NCBI RefSeq assembly: GCF_000472285.1
Contig: NZ_KI421412.1
Span: 286,646 to 323,962, forward strand
Reading direction: 5' to 3'
Source: Desulfuromonas sp. TF
GTDB lineage: Bacteria; Desulfobacterota; Desulfuromonadia; Desulfuromonadales; ATBO01
Length of the DNA: 37,317 nt
Below the pieces are notes generated by a model. It had not been told where the DNA came from. It saw nothing but the letters and a program-made list of their open reading frames with translations, and did no database searches. Below, in pieces: positions 24,129 through 32,349 of the stretch; the first letter of the stretch is position 1; each line of letters opens with the position of its first letter. Made by a program: the position numbers and the translations under genes.

Positions 24129-24152
24129 GCTTACAGCTTACAGCTTACAGCT
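24129..24152. repeat. Inverted heptad array between cysD and four-helix gene
   Basis: Just over three units of GCTTACA, the reverse complement of AGCTGTA. It ends at the first base of the cysD stop codon and starts 16 bp from the four-helix-bundle start codon. With the array at 23688-23717 it forms an inverted pair around the four-helix gene. Confidence 0.88.
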
Positions 24153-25057
24153 CAAAAGTACCCCTCCTGCTTCTTCTTCTCCATCGAACCCGCCTGGTCG
24201 TGATCGATCAGCCGCCCCTGTCGCTCGCTGGTCTTCGTCAACAGCATCTCCTGGATGATCTCCGGGAGGGTGGCGGCGGTCGATTCGACGGCGCCGGTAA
24301 GGGGGTAGCAGCCGAGGGTGCGGAAGCGTACCGACTTCATCTGCACCTCTTCACCAGGCAGGAGCTCGAGGCGGTCGTCATCGACCAGGAGGAGCATTCC
24401 GTCGCGCTCGACCACCGGGCGCACCGCGGAGTAGTAGAGGGGGACGATGGGGATCTCCTCCAGGGTGATGTACTGCCAGATGTCGAGTTCGGTCCAGTTG
24501 GAGAGAGGGAAAGCTCGGATCGACTCGCCGGGTTTGACCCGGGCGTTGTAGAGGGTCCACAGCTCGGGGCGCTGGCTCTTGGGGTCCCACCGGTGGGCGG
24601 CGGTGCGGAAGGAGAAGATCCGCTCCTTGGCCCGGGACTTCTCCTCATCGCGGCGGGCACCGCCGAATGCTGCGTCGAACCCGTACTTGTCGAGGGCCTG
24701 CTTGAGCCCCTCGGTCTTCATCACGTCTGTGTAGAGGGCGCTGCCGTGGGTAAAGGGGTTGATCCCCTGCCGCGCCCCCTCCTCGTTGGTATGGACCAGC
24801 AACTCGAAGCCGTACTCGCGGGCCATCCTGTCGCGAAACTCGATCATCTCGCGGAACTTCCAGGTGGTGTCCACGTGCAGCAGGGGGAAGGGGATCTTCC
24901 CGGGATGGAAGGCCTTCCGCGCCAGATGGAGCATGACAGAGGAGTCCTTGCCGATGGAGTAGAGCATCACCGGGTTCTCGAACTCGGCCGCGACCTCGCG
25001 GATGATGTGGATGCTCTCGGCTTCCAGTTGGCGGAGGTGGGTGAGAGGTATTTTCAT
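24152..25057 (-). CDS. cysD: Sulfate adenylyltransferase small subunit (CysD)
   Basis: A 301-aa ATP sulfurylase catalytic subunit of the PP-loop family. [14 protein letters not shown] (about 32-45) is the pyrophosphate-binding loop; [33 protein letters not shown]-like [11 protein letters not shown] and [14 protein letters not shown] are CysD blocks, and the protein ends in KKQEGYF, typical of the family. With CysN it forms APS from ATP and sulfate. The ATG follows AAAGGATAAGGA. Its stop codon begins at the last base of a heptad array. Normally cysN follows directly; here a four-helix-bundle gene and repeats separate them by 485 bp. Confidence 0.96.
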   Translation of the reverse strand: MKIPLTHLRQLEAESIHIIREVAAEFENPVMLYSIGKDSSVMLHLARKAFHPGKIPFPLLHVDTTWKFREMIEFRDRMAREYGFELLVHTNEEGARQGINPFTHGSALYTDVMKTEGLKQALDKYGFDAAFGGARRDEEKSRAKERIFSFRTAAHRWDPKSQRPELWTLYNARVKPGESIRAFPLSNWTELDIWQYITLEEIPIVPLYYSAVRPVVERDGMLLLVDDDRLELLPGEEVQMKSVRFRTLGCYPLTGAVESTAATLPEIIQEMLLTKTSERQGRLIDHDQAGSMEKKKQEGYF

Positions 25058-25074
25058 TCCTTATCCTTTAATGC

Positions 25075-25103
25075 AGCTTCAAGCCTCAAGCTTCAAGCCT
25101 TCA
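25075..25103. repeat. Heptad array, AGCTTCA type, upstream of cysD
   Basis: About four units: AGCTTCA, AGCCTCA, AGCTTCA and an 8-bp AGCCTTCA. It lies in the 115-bp gap between the GT4 gene and cysD, 17 bp upstream of the cysD start. It has the same heptad period and orientation as the array at 23688 but a third unit sequence. No inverted partner is seen nearby. Confidence 0.8.
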
Positions 25104-25173
25104 GGGGCCGGAATTCCTTCGGATCCGGCACGTGCTCGACGGTCTGTTCTTCTCCAGGCAGTAGCGACGACAT
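25093..25173 (-). CDS. Possible 26-codon small ORF between GT4 gene and cysD
   Basis: An ATG at 25173 shares one base with the stop of the GT4 gene (TGATG), an arrangement that allows re-initiation. The frame runs 26 codons, rich in Glu, Pro and Lys (LPGEEQTVEHVPDPKEF), and ends with a TGA inside the heptad array. It may be a real small peptide, the remains of a gene cut off by the repeat, or chance. I do not recognise it. Confidence 0.25.
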   Translation of the reverse strand: MSSLLPGEEQTVEHVPDPKEFRPLKA

Positions 25174-26417
25174 CAGCTTTTCCCCAACAACTCGCGGTAT
25201 ATGTTAACATATCGTTCCGAAACCTCGGCAAGGCTAAACTCGGCCGTTATCTTCCGCCGGGCCTCAACGGACAGCCTGGCACGTCGGTCGTCGTCTCCAA
25301 GCACCCACTCGATGCCCCGGGCAAGGTCCCCGGTATCGAAAGGTTGGGCCAGGTATCCGGAAACCTCATGGTCGACAAGGTCCGGGACGCCCCCTTGTCG
25401 GAAGGCGACACAGGGCGTGCCGCAGGCCATGGCCTCCATCACGGTATTTGGCAGATTTTCCTGCATTGACGGAGCGACGAACACGTCCGCCGCCGAATAA
25501 ATTCGAGCCAGCGAATGGTCGTCGTCAATCCGGCCCAGAAACCTGACCGGCATCCCCAGGTCCGGCATCCCGGCAGGAGCGGACGAGCCGAACACGACCG
25601 CGAGCGAACCGTTCGATTCCCTGGCGACCTCCTTCAATGCCCCGGTCAGCAGGTGAAACCCCTTGTTCGGGTCGGACATGCCCCGCACGGCGCCGAACAG
25701 GATGATTTTTTCACCCTGCGGCAATCCCAGCGAATTTCGTGATGAAACCTTGTCCAGGGGCTGGAAGGTTTCGGTTTCCAGGCCGTTGGGAATTACTTCC
25801 ACCCTAACATCGCGAAACAGGGAGCTTGAGCGGGCGCAATCGGCAAGCCAGCGGCTCGGCGTCACCACGGTCAGGTCGAGGTCGCGCCAGGCTTTTGCCT
25901 TCCGGTTCCAGGTCCAGCGGGACAGGTCCTTTTCGGAGGCCGAGCCGAGGACAGGGCAGACTCCGCAGTTCTCACGGTAACGAGTGCAATCGAAAGGAAC
26001 ATGGCAGCCGCCGGTAAACGCCCAGGAATCGTGCAGGGTCCAGATAATCGGCCGATTGAACGTTCGAAGGGTTTCCACCCGCAGGAACCCCGCGCAGATC
26101 CAGTGCAGATGAATGATGTCGGGATCTATGTCGGCAATCTCCCCCGGAACGCGTTCCGGCAGCAACGCGGGCGAAAAGTTGTTTTCCGGGTTTTTAGGGT
26201 AGAGACGCACCGGCAGCGTACCAACAAAGACTTTCAGCCGGCGGGCCAGCTTTCGCAATGGGTTGGGACTGCAGAGGATGTCATCCGAATGGCCGGACTT
26301 AAACTGCACAAGCATATCCGCATGGACGCCCCTGCTCCTTACCCCACTCAACAGGCGGCTTGCGGTCCGCGCCGCGCCGCCCGTGGCATCGAACGTGTTG
26401 AGCATCAGGACCTTCAT
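25173..26417 (-). CDS. GT4 family glycosyltransferase
   Basis: A 414-aa GT-B fold retaining glycosyltransferase. The N-terminal half has MLNTFDATGGAARTASRL, PDIIHLHWI and TLHDSWAFTGGCHVPFDC, common in a WcaC-like GT4 subgroup. The C-terminal half has VIPNGLETETF, ILFGAVRG and the donor-site motif FVAPSMQENLPNTVMEAMACGTP with the conserved E-x7-E. It acts in the cytoplasm on a lipid-linked acceptor; the sugar is unknown. Its start overlaps the deacetylase stop by 4 bp (ATGA). Confidence 0.93.
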   Translation of the reverse strand: MKVLMLNTFDATGGAARTASRLLSGVRSRGVHADMLVQFKSGHSDDILCSPNPLRKLARRLKVFVGTLPVRLYPKNPENNFSPALLPERVPGEIADIDPDIIHLHWICAGFLRVETLRTFNRPIIWTLHDSWAFTGGCHVPFDCTRYRENCGVCPVLGSASEKDLSRWTWNRKAKAWRDLDLTVVTPSRWLADCARSSSLFRDVRVEVIPNGLETETFQPLDKVSSRNSLGLPQGEKIILFGAVRGMSDPNKGFHLLTGALKEVARESNGSLAVVFGSSAPAGMPDLGMPVRFLGRIDDDHSLARIYSAADVFVAPSMQENLPNTVMEAMACGTPCVAFRQGGVPDLVDHEVSGYLAQPFDTGDLARGIEWVLGDDDRRARLSVEARRKITAEFSLAEVSERYVNIYRELLGKS

Positions 26418-27439
26418 CTCGTCCAGAACCCCTTCAGCTCCGCGGCAAAGGTCTCCAGATCCCAGTTGCGTACCAGGTGCCTCGGCAGCTGCAGGGGGTC
26501 GCTCCAGCGGTGCACCTGGCCGGGGAAGTTTGCCGCCACTTTATCGAAACCGGCCTCTCGGCAGAGATGCATCGAGGTGCGATCGTATTCGCACTTCCTT
26601 CCGAAGGGGTAGGAAAAAGTTGTGATTCCCCGGCCGATGATCGTTTCCAGATCCTGCTTGGAGGTGAATATCTCCTGCCGCTGCCGGGCCTCGCTCAGCG
26701 CCGACAGCGCCGAATGGGTCACCGTATGGGCGCCGATCGTCGCCCAGGGGCTCGCGGCAAGTGTCTTCAGTTCATGCCGTGTCATGGCACGGTGTCTCGT
26801 TTCAGTCGGATAGCCGCAACCGGCCCAGTTCTCGATCTGCTCAAACCAGTTTTCACGGCGCTCCACATCGAGCTTGCGCATTAACAGGCAGAGCGCAGCG
26901 TAGGTCTGTTTTCTCTGATCAAAGTTGGCCGTCGCCCAGACTTGGCCAAAGAGGTCGTTTTCCAACCTGAAACACTCGGGGAACTCACCCTCTTTGAGCA
27001 GAAGCGCTTCGAGCCGGTGCCACCAGAAATCCCTGCCGCCGACGACGACTCCGCTGCTGACGAAAAAGGTGGCCGGGACTCCGACCTCTTCGAGGATGGG
27101 CAAGGCTTCGAGGGCGTTGTCGGCATAGCCGTCATCGAAGGTGACGACGACAGACGGCTCCTTGAGGGAGCCCCATTCTTCTTCGAACCGCAATACCTGA
27201 AAATTCGTTTTCAGATATTGCATGTGACGCCGGAAGTTCTCGGGCGTGACGGCGATCATTTCGGGATCGGACGGCAGATCCGTCACCCGGTGATAGATCA
27301 GAATAATCAGCGGCCGGTCGACGAGATTCAAACAGCGGTTTTTCACTGCACGAAATTGTCGATACGCCGCCCTGCCCGACCTGTAGAAGGCTCGGGCAAC
27401 TCCGATCAGCGGCGATTCGTGACTATTCCGGATATCCAT
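26414..27439 (-). CDS. Polysaccharide deacetylase (NodB/CE4 family)
   Basis: A 341-aa protein with the CE4 motifs in order: TFDDGYADN (motif 1, catalytic Asp and metal Asp), HTVTHSALSAL (motif 2, the two metal histidines) and FSYPFGRK (motif 3). IYHRV ahead of motif 1 is typical of the PgaB/IcaB-like branch. It removes N-acetyl groups from a glycan or glycolipid. No clear signal peptide is present, so it may work on a cytoplasmic lipid-linked intermediate. The ATG at 27439 has AGGAAAG just upstream. An ATG at 27487 would add 16 residues but has a badly placed site. Confidence 0.9.
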   Translation of the reverse strand: MDIRNSHESPLIGVARAFYRSGRAAYRQFRAVKNRCLNLVDRPLIILIYHRVTDLPSDPEMIAVTPENFRRHMQYLKTNFQVLRFEEEWGSLKEPSVVVTFDDGYADNALEALPILEEVGVPATFFVSSGVVVGGRDFWWHRLEALLLKEGEFPECFRLENDLFGQVWATANFDQRKQTYAALCLLMRKLDVERRENWFEQIENWAGCGYPTETRHRAMTRHELKTLAASPWATIGAHTVTHSALSALSEARQRQEIFTSKQDLETIIGRGITTFSYPFGRKCEYDRTSMHLCREAGFDKVAANFPGQVHRWSDPLQLPRHLVRNWDLETFAAELKGFWTR

Positions 27440-27534
27440 TGACTTTCCTGCCTTCAATCCTCTCCCCGGAACATCAGTTAAAGACATCCCTTCTGCATGG
27501 CCCGGGTCAGTGGCACGCGATCGGCTGTCGACGT

Positions 27535-29379
27535 TCAGGTGTTTGCCGGACTGTCTTCCAGCCGATAACCGAAGCGCTCGGCGACATCGCTCACCTCATG
27601 CCATATTTCAAGACGGACATCCTCCGTCATGCTTGTCGACCAGGTCCTCCCTTGTCTGACTCGGCCGGCGGCCTCCGATACCCCTTCACGTCCATCGAGT
27701 CCGCAAAAGTCAACCACGCTCTTCAGCGCTTCGGCAGGCTGGGCGCAGAGATCTTCATAGCGCAGTACCAGCAAGCGTTCGGCAACGGGGTCCTTGCGCT
27801 CGGTCAATTCACTGATATATCGATAGACCTCCGCCCACATGATCGCGTATCCGACATGGTCCCGTCCTGAGTTCCAGGCCTCCAGAACCCTTTGGCCGGT
27901 CCCGGACCGAACGTTTATCGGCACCCTTTGCGGGCCGAACTCGTAATGTCCCGCGGCAGCCAGGTAACCCGCAATGCGCTCGTCCGCTTCGGCATACTTC
28001 CGGAACAGTTCGTTTTGTCGAACCAGTGACCAGACGTGTTCCAGCGGATGCCTTACGGGCACGACGAAACAGGCATCGGGGAAGAGTCCGGCGAGGTAGC
28101 GGATTCTCGTCAGGTTGTAGTTGCCCTTGGAGAGGTAGCGGCGACCCTTTCTCAACAGCAGGATCTTGCGGATGTGCCCTGAAAAAAATCGACCAAACTC
28201 CTCTGAACCGTTTTGTCCCTCGATCGTGTGGTTAGCTTGGCTGTCATGGACATGCGGAAAGAAATGCTGCCAGATCGGCTCCTCGAAAGCCTCCGGGCTC
28301 TGTCGTGTGATGACAATGCCGTCTTTGTGGGGACGCTCCAGCGGCGTGTCCCCGCTGCTGAACCTGGAGGTGAAGCCATGCCAGAGCATGGGCGTCATGA
28401 CAAAGGGGAAATCGCGGTACTGGTGGGTCGCGACGGCCGGCAGGGACGCGAGCAGCTCCAGCACCACCGTCGTCCCGGAGCGCGCCAGGCCGCTGACGAA
28501 GATCGGCCGGTCGATAGAAATCTTTGCCAACTCGGCCCTGAAGCAGCCGCTCTCCTTATCCCCGAGCCAGCGAAAAAAACCGGCGCCCGAGGACGCCAGG
28601 CTGGTCATGAGGTCGTCGATAAGTGAAATTTTCGGCAGGGCGTCTTCCGCGCCATCGTTCCTGTCGCCTTTTCTTCGCCTGAGCAGAAACATCGCAGGGA
28701 CGGAGAACAAGCCCATGCTTGCAAAAAGAATCGCCTCCAGGTCGCCGAGATATGGCCAGAGGGGATTGACGTCGCCGGACCAGGGCCGCACGATCACCGG
28801 CCCGGAAACGTCGCCGAACGTCCCGCGGTCGACATAGGCGACATGGAAACCCAGCGACGACAGCACAACGCCGCTGATGCTTCCGTCGGCGCAGACGGCC
28901 TGGTTCGAGCGCGGCCCGGCAAGGGGTACCTCTCCGCCCGGCAGGCGCAGGTGGACACTTCCAGCCGATGCCGGCGCGGCAACGCGGGACCTGCCGTCCC
29001 TGAGCGTCTGCGCGGGCATTCCGTCGACGAGCAGGTATTCCGCCGCCCTTTGCGGATGGACGGAAAGTGAATCGGCTCGGGAATTGTTCCAGGCATGGAA
29101 AGTCGGTCCCAGGGTCACCGATAGCAGAATGATCGGAGACAAGGCGACCAGCAGTCCCAGAAATTGGACGCCGATATGCCGAAAGGATTGTCCGATCAGG
29201 GTCTTGTACAGACTGACGAAATCGGCGTCCGGGTCGGAGAGCATGGTCCGGAAGACCGTGCCGATGCGTTTGTAGAACTTTCGGCTTCCGCCCGCAGACA
29301 CGATTCTGCGCCAGGCGAAACCGAAAAAAAATCCCAGGGCGGCACCGGCAAGGACAGCTATCAGGGAGAGCAGCATCAT
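27535..29379 (-). CDS. Membrane-anchored PAPS-dependent sulfotransferase
   Basis: A 614-aa protein with a sulfotransferase domain at about 290-605. FVSGLARSGTT (294-304) is the 5'-phosphosulfate loop binding PAPS, and VVPVRHPLEHVWS (439-451) gives R443 and S451 of the 3'-phosphate site. Ahead of it are three predicted membrane segments (about 4-24, 70-92, 211-233) and a loop of about 115 residues, probably periplasmic. Basic residues (RRRKGDR) after the third span place the catalytic domain in the cytoplasm, where PAPS is made by CysD/CysNC. I do not recognise the N-terminal region as a named domain. Its likely substrate is the glycan or its lipid carrier. Confidence 0.85.
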   Translation of the reverse strand: MMLLSLIAVLAGAALGFFFGFAWRRIVSAGGSRKFYKRIGTVFRTMLSDPDADFVSLYKTLIGQSFRHIGVQFLGLLVALSPIILLSVTLGPTFHAWNNSRADSLSVHPQRAAEYLLVDGMPAQTLRDGRSRVAAPASAGSVHLRLPGGEVPLAGPRSNQAVCADGSISGVVLSSLGFHVAYVDRGTFGDVSGPVIVRPWSGDVNPLWPYLGDLEAILFASMGLFSVPAMFLLRRRKGDRNDGAEDALPKISLIDDLMTSLASSGAGFFRWLGDKESGCFRAELAKISIDRPIFVSGLARSGTTVVLELLASLPAVATHQYRDFPFVMTPMLWHGFTSRFSSGDTPLERPHKDGIVITRQSPEAFEEPIWQHFFPHVHDSQANHTIEGQNGSEEFGRFFSGHIRKILLLRKGRRYLSKGNYNLTRIRYLAGLFPDACFVVPVRHPLEHVWSLVRQNELFRKYAEADERIAGYLAAAGHYEFGPQRVPINVRSGTGQRVLEAWNSGRDHVGYAIMWAEVYRYISELTERKDPVAERLLVLRYEDLCAQPAEALKSVVDFCGLDGREGVSEAAGRVRQGRTWSTSMTEDVRLEIWHEVSDVAERFGYRLEDSPANT

Positions 29380-29433
29380 CTCGACATCAACAACCGTTCA
29401 AGGCAGAAGACCGCAAGGTCACCATGAAAAAAT

Positions 29434-29700
29434 TCATTCTTCCGCCGCGCCTTCCGACTTCTTCCTTTTGCGCCTCTGCAGGGCCCGGACAGGCCAGATG
29501 ATCAGCCCGGCCATGGCGACCAGGACCACCACAATCAGGGCAATCGCGGAGCCGATCATCGAAAGGCCGGCTCCCGGCCCCACGTAGGCGGAGGCGGTCG
29601 GCACGAGCACAAGCAACCAAATCGGCGCCAGCCCAGCGGTTCGCAGGCACAATGACAGAACAGCCTTGACACTCTTCGGCTGATGACCTCGACAACTCAT
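29434..29700 (-). CDS. Small GPGAG-motif membrane protein
   Basis: An 88-aa protein with a very good ribosome-binding site (GGGAGG, 8 bp spacing). A signal-like segment ends in ASA, followed at once by YVGPGAGLSMIGS, a second membrane span, WPVRALQRRKRKK and an acidic end. Small proteins with a YVGPGAG...GPVR-like layout occur beside sulfotransferase and surface-polysaccharide genes, to my recollection, but no function is known to me. Here it sits exactly between the PAPS sulfotransferase and the arylsulfotransferase-like gene. Confidence 0.8.
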   Translation of the reverse strand: MSCRGHQPKSVKAVLSLCLRTAGLAPIWLLVLVPTASAYVGPGAGLSMIGSAIALIVVVLVAMAGLIIWPVRALQRRKRKKSEGAAEE

Positions 29701-29734
29701 TTTGATTGCCTCCCGATGATCGTCGTCTCAACTA

Positions 29735-31087
29735 TTATTGACAGCCTTCTGCGATGAAGGCCGCGTAACTTGCCGGGTAGCGAATCCCCTCGTGAGTAAT
29801 GACGACTTCGTCATCGTCCCAACGGGTGACAAAACTCCAGACGATTTCCCCGCTCTTATCGACCTCGAAGATCCGCCCGCGCACCGATTCGGTGATCAGC
29901 AGGTTGCCGTTAGGCAGATGCTGCTTGTTGCCCTCGGTTTCCGTGAGGAAGAAGTTCGCCTTGCTGCTGCCGACCACGGTCCGGGATGCGCCGGTAAGCG
30001 GGTCGACTTCGAGAATGCGGCTGCCGTCATCCGCGTTCGGATCGATGGCGGCGCCGAGATTGTCGAAAATCGAGATCTTTCCGTTGGGCAGCAGATCCGG
30101 ATCGTGCTGATTAAAGAACGGCCCCTTCATGCTCCACTTGATCGTCTCGGTGTCCGGATCCATGACCGCCAGCATGTTCTGCGTGCATAACGACATCAAC
30201 AGATCCCCGGGCTTGAATCTCAGGAAATCCTTTGCAAACGCTTCGGTGACAACCTCAACATCGTTGATATGCGTAAAAGTATCGCCGTTGGATGTGAAAT
30301 GGTAGCTCTCGTATTCCGCCATACCCGATGGCATCAGCATGGGCCCCATGCTGCTGTGGAAAAAGGCCTCGACCGGGTCCACGGATCGCAGCAGTTCGCC
30401 TGCCAACGATACTTCACAGATCGCTTCCGGGTCGGTGATCGTCAGGCTGACCGTCCCCAGGCCGTTTTCTTTTCTTCCATAATGCCGATCACCAGCCTCC
30501 TCGCAGGGAACCCAGAGGGTCCCTTGCGGAGTGAAACTGAACAGGTGGTGCGCACGGATGGGCAGCCTCCAGACGACATTGCCGCAACGATCCAGGCGAA
30601 CCATGCCGACCCTGTACAGGTTAAGGATCACGTCACCGTTTTCGAGCAGATGGTAGCCGACGAGCGCCTGGTGCAGATCTTCCGGCTGCGACTTGAGGTG
30701 CTTGCTCCCTTCCGGCCAGATTTTTTTGAAAGAGACATCCCAGTGATGAAGCGGGTTGCCGTCCATGTCGATCAGGTAGAGGCTCAGGTGCTTGCCCTCC
30801 ACTCCGCCATAAAGAGTTACGCCATCGTAGGCGCGCCCTTTTTCGTGGACCAGGACTCCGCTGGCACCGAACTCGTTCTTCCTCAGGAAGGGTGCCTGCG
30901 GACGGATCGTGTAGGTCTGCCAGTTGTTCTTCCAGTCGACAAGCGCATCGGCCCCGCTCTTGAGAAACGTGTAGGGGAACACCTTGAACAGCACCACCCC
31001 GGCACCGATCAGGAAGACGAGACACAGCGCCGACAGGGCAAAATAAAGCTTCAGGAAAAGAGCGGTTACTCTCGAACCATGCTTCAT
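29735..31087 (-). CDS. Arylsulfotransferase (ASST)-like beta-propeller protein
   Basis: A 450-aa protein with one N-terminal membrane anchor (about 10-35) and a large extracytoplasmic beta-propeller. Repeated blades show patterns such as LIDMDGNPLHHWDV, LENGDVILNLYRVG and HLPNGNLLITE. FNQHDPDLLPNGKISIFDN is the block typical of the ASST family, whose members move sulfuryl groups between phenols without PAPS using an active-site His. Whether the catalytic His is retained needs alignment. The ATG at 31087 is preceded by GGAT and fits the membrane anchor; a longer reading to 31162 overlaps the methyltransferase gene. Its place beside a sulfotransferase supports a role in sulfation or sulfate-ester binding. 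Confidence 0.82.
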   Translation of the reverse strand: MKHGSRVTALFLKLYFALSALCLVFLIGAGVVLFKVFPYTFLKSGADALVDWKNNWQTYTIRPQAPFLRKNEFGASGVLVHEKGRAYDGVTLYGGVEGKHLSLYLIDMDGNPLHHWDVSFKKIWPEGSKHLKSQPEDLHQALVGYHLLENGDVILNLYRVGMVRLDRCGNVVWRLPIRAHHLFSFTPQGTLWVPCEEAGDRHYGRKENGLGTVSLTITDPEAICEVSLAGELLRSVDPVEAFFHSSMGPMLMPSGMAEYESYHFTSNGDTFTHINDVEVVTEAFAKDFLRFKPGDLLMSLCTQNMLAVMDPDTETIKWSMKGPFFNQHDPDLLPNGKISIFDNLGAAIDPNADDGSRILEVDPLTGASRTVVGSSKANFFLTETEGNKQHLPNGNLLITESVRGRIFEVDKSGEIVWSFVTRWDDDEVVITHEGIRYPASYAAFIAEGCQ

Positions 31088-31104
31088 AGCGGGTATCCGA
31101 TATT

Positions 31105-31776
31105 CTATTGTGCTTCCAAGGCCTCGTCCCGGGCATCGCCACGGTTCGAATAGACGAAACACTCGTGCTGGAAATGTGCCAACTCCCCTGTTTTGCGAAA
31201 AACCTCACTCGAGTCAAGGAGTTCGTGGCAGTGGGGATTCAGATAAATGATGGTCGCCGGTCGGGGTTCGGCGGCAACCGATCTTTCAATATTCCGTATT
31301 ACGTCTTTCATGACCACACACGGGAACGGATCGAAGAAATAAAAGTAGTTGAAATCGTCGAGATCCTGGAAATCCGCTGCGTCGCAGCAGGAGATCTCCA
31401 CCCTGTCGATCTTGAGCTTGCGAATATTTTTTTTTGCGATTTCGACAAGTTCCGGAGAGATCTCCACCCCGGCAATTTTCGCGAACGGATACTTGGCCAG
31501 GGAGATGAGGATCCCGCCCTTGCCGCAGCCGAAATCGACGATGGCATCCTCGCTGCCGATGGCGAAGTGCGACATGATCCTGTCGAAGGCCAGCCCACCG
31601 GAATCGGCGTAGTAGTGTGTCCGCTCCGAAATCGCCTCGGTGTGGTCATCCTTCAGGTCGATCTGGCCGAGCGTGATTCGCAACCGGACCAGGAATTCCC
31701 GCCATTCTCCGGAACAGAGAAGCAATATGGCGTTTTTCAATCCTCGCAGGCGCGGTATGAGCATCGGTCGAATCAC
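31105..31776 (-). CDS. Class I SAM-dependent methyltransferase
   Basis: A 223-aa protein. DFGCGKGGILISLAK is motif I (SAM binding), followed by GVEISPELVEIAKKN (motif II acidic residue) and DAADF, then FYFFDPFP, a motif IV-like block. The layout resembles small methyltransferases of surface-polysaccharide loci and the DOT1-like fold. The substrate is unknown; a glycan hydroxyl or carboxyl is likely from context. The start is GTG overlapping the YkgJ gene stop (GTGA), and an ATG at 31764 is an alternative. Confidence 0.85.
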   Translation of the reverse strand: MIRPMLIPRLRGLKNAILLLCSGEWREFLVRLRITLGQIDLKDDHTEAISERTHYYADSGGLAFDRIMSHFAIGSEDAIVDFGCGKGGILISLAKYPFAKIAGVEISPELVEIAKKNIRKLKIDRVEISCCDAADFQDLDDFNYFYFFDPFPCVVMKDVIRNIERSVAAEPRPATIIYLNPHCHELLDSSEVFRKTGELAHFQHECFVYSNRGDARDEALEAQ

Positions 31777-32279
31777 AGATCAAACCCCAGCTTCTGGAAA
31801 AGTTTAACGAACAGCACTTCGCACTTGTTCCTGAGTTTGAGCAGGAAGCTGTCCCGGAAGACCTGCACGATGATCTGTTTGTTGCCGTAGACTTTCCGGC
31901 CGAACTCCTCGACGTAGGCCCTGGCCTCTTCTTCCGGAAAATCGAAGGTTTGGTTCTCGACACACACCGGATCGAGATAGAGCATGATTTTCACTTTGTC
32001 TTTTGTCTCAAAGACCGGGAGCATCTGGTGCGGGCAGAGTCGACAGTCGACCGGCCGGTCGGGGTATATACGGCAGCCGTTCTCGCCGAGGTGCGGGCAG
32101 ACCCGCCCCTCTTTCGAAGAGATGACGATCGTGCCGCACTCTTCCCTCACCTCGAGGAAGTCCCCAAAATCCTTGAAATGCCTGTTAAATTCATCCCTGG
32201 AAAGCCTCAGGCCACACCGCCCTTTCAGCGAGCAGCAGGTCGCGGGGCAACCAATGCACGGGTTGGCTCGTTCCTTCAT
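31773..32279 (-). CDS. YkgJ-family cysteine-cluster (Zn/Fe-chelating) protein
   Basis: A 168-aa protein with Cys-rich blocks CIGCPATCCSLKGRC near the N-terminus and VCPHLGENGCRIYPDRPVDC plus RLCPH in the middle. This is the YkgJ pattern, predicted to bind Zn or an Fe-S cluster. YkgJ relatives include FliB-type lysine methylase regions, but the molecular role of stand-alone members is not known. It overlaps the methyltransferase gene by 4 bp, so the two could act together. The C-terminal 50 residues are basic and hydrophobic. Confidence 0.87.
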   Translation of the reverse strand: MKERANPCIGCPATCCSLKGRCGLRLSRDEFNRHFKDFGDFLEVREECGTIVISSKEGRVCPHLGENGCRIYPDRPVDCRLCPHQMLPVFETKDKVKIMLYLDPVCVENQTFDFPEEEARAYVEEFGRKVYGNKQIIVQVFRDSFLLKLRNKCEVLFVKLFQKLGFDL

Positions 32280-32349
32280 GATTTCGTCACACTGAGGTTT
32301 TCGTGATTGAGGAGGCAGGAATCTCGCATCTCATTTCCTGTTTCGCGGA

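Noticed and set aside
22959-25103. CRISPR array
   Set aside because: The repeats are 7 bp tandem units without unique spacers, partly palindromic, and there are no cas genes.
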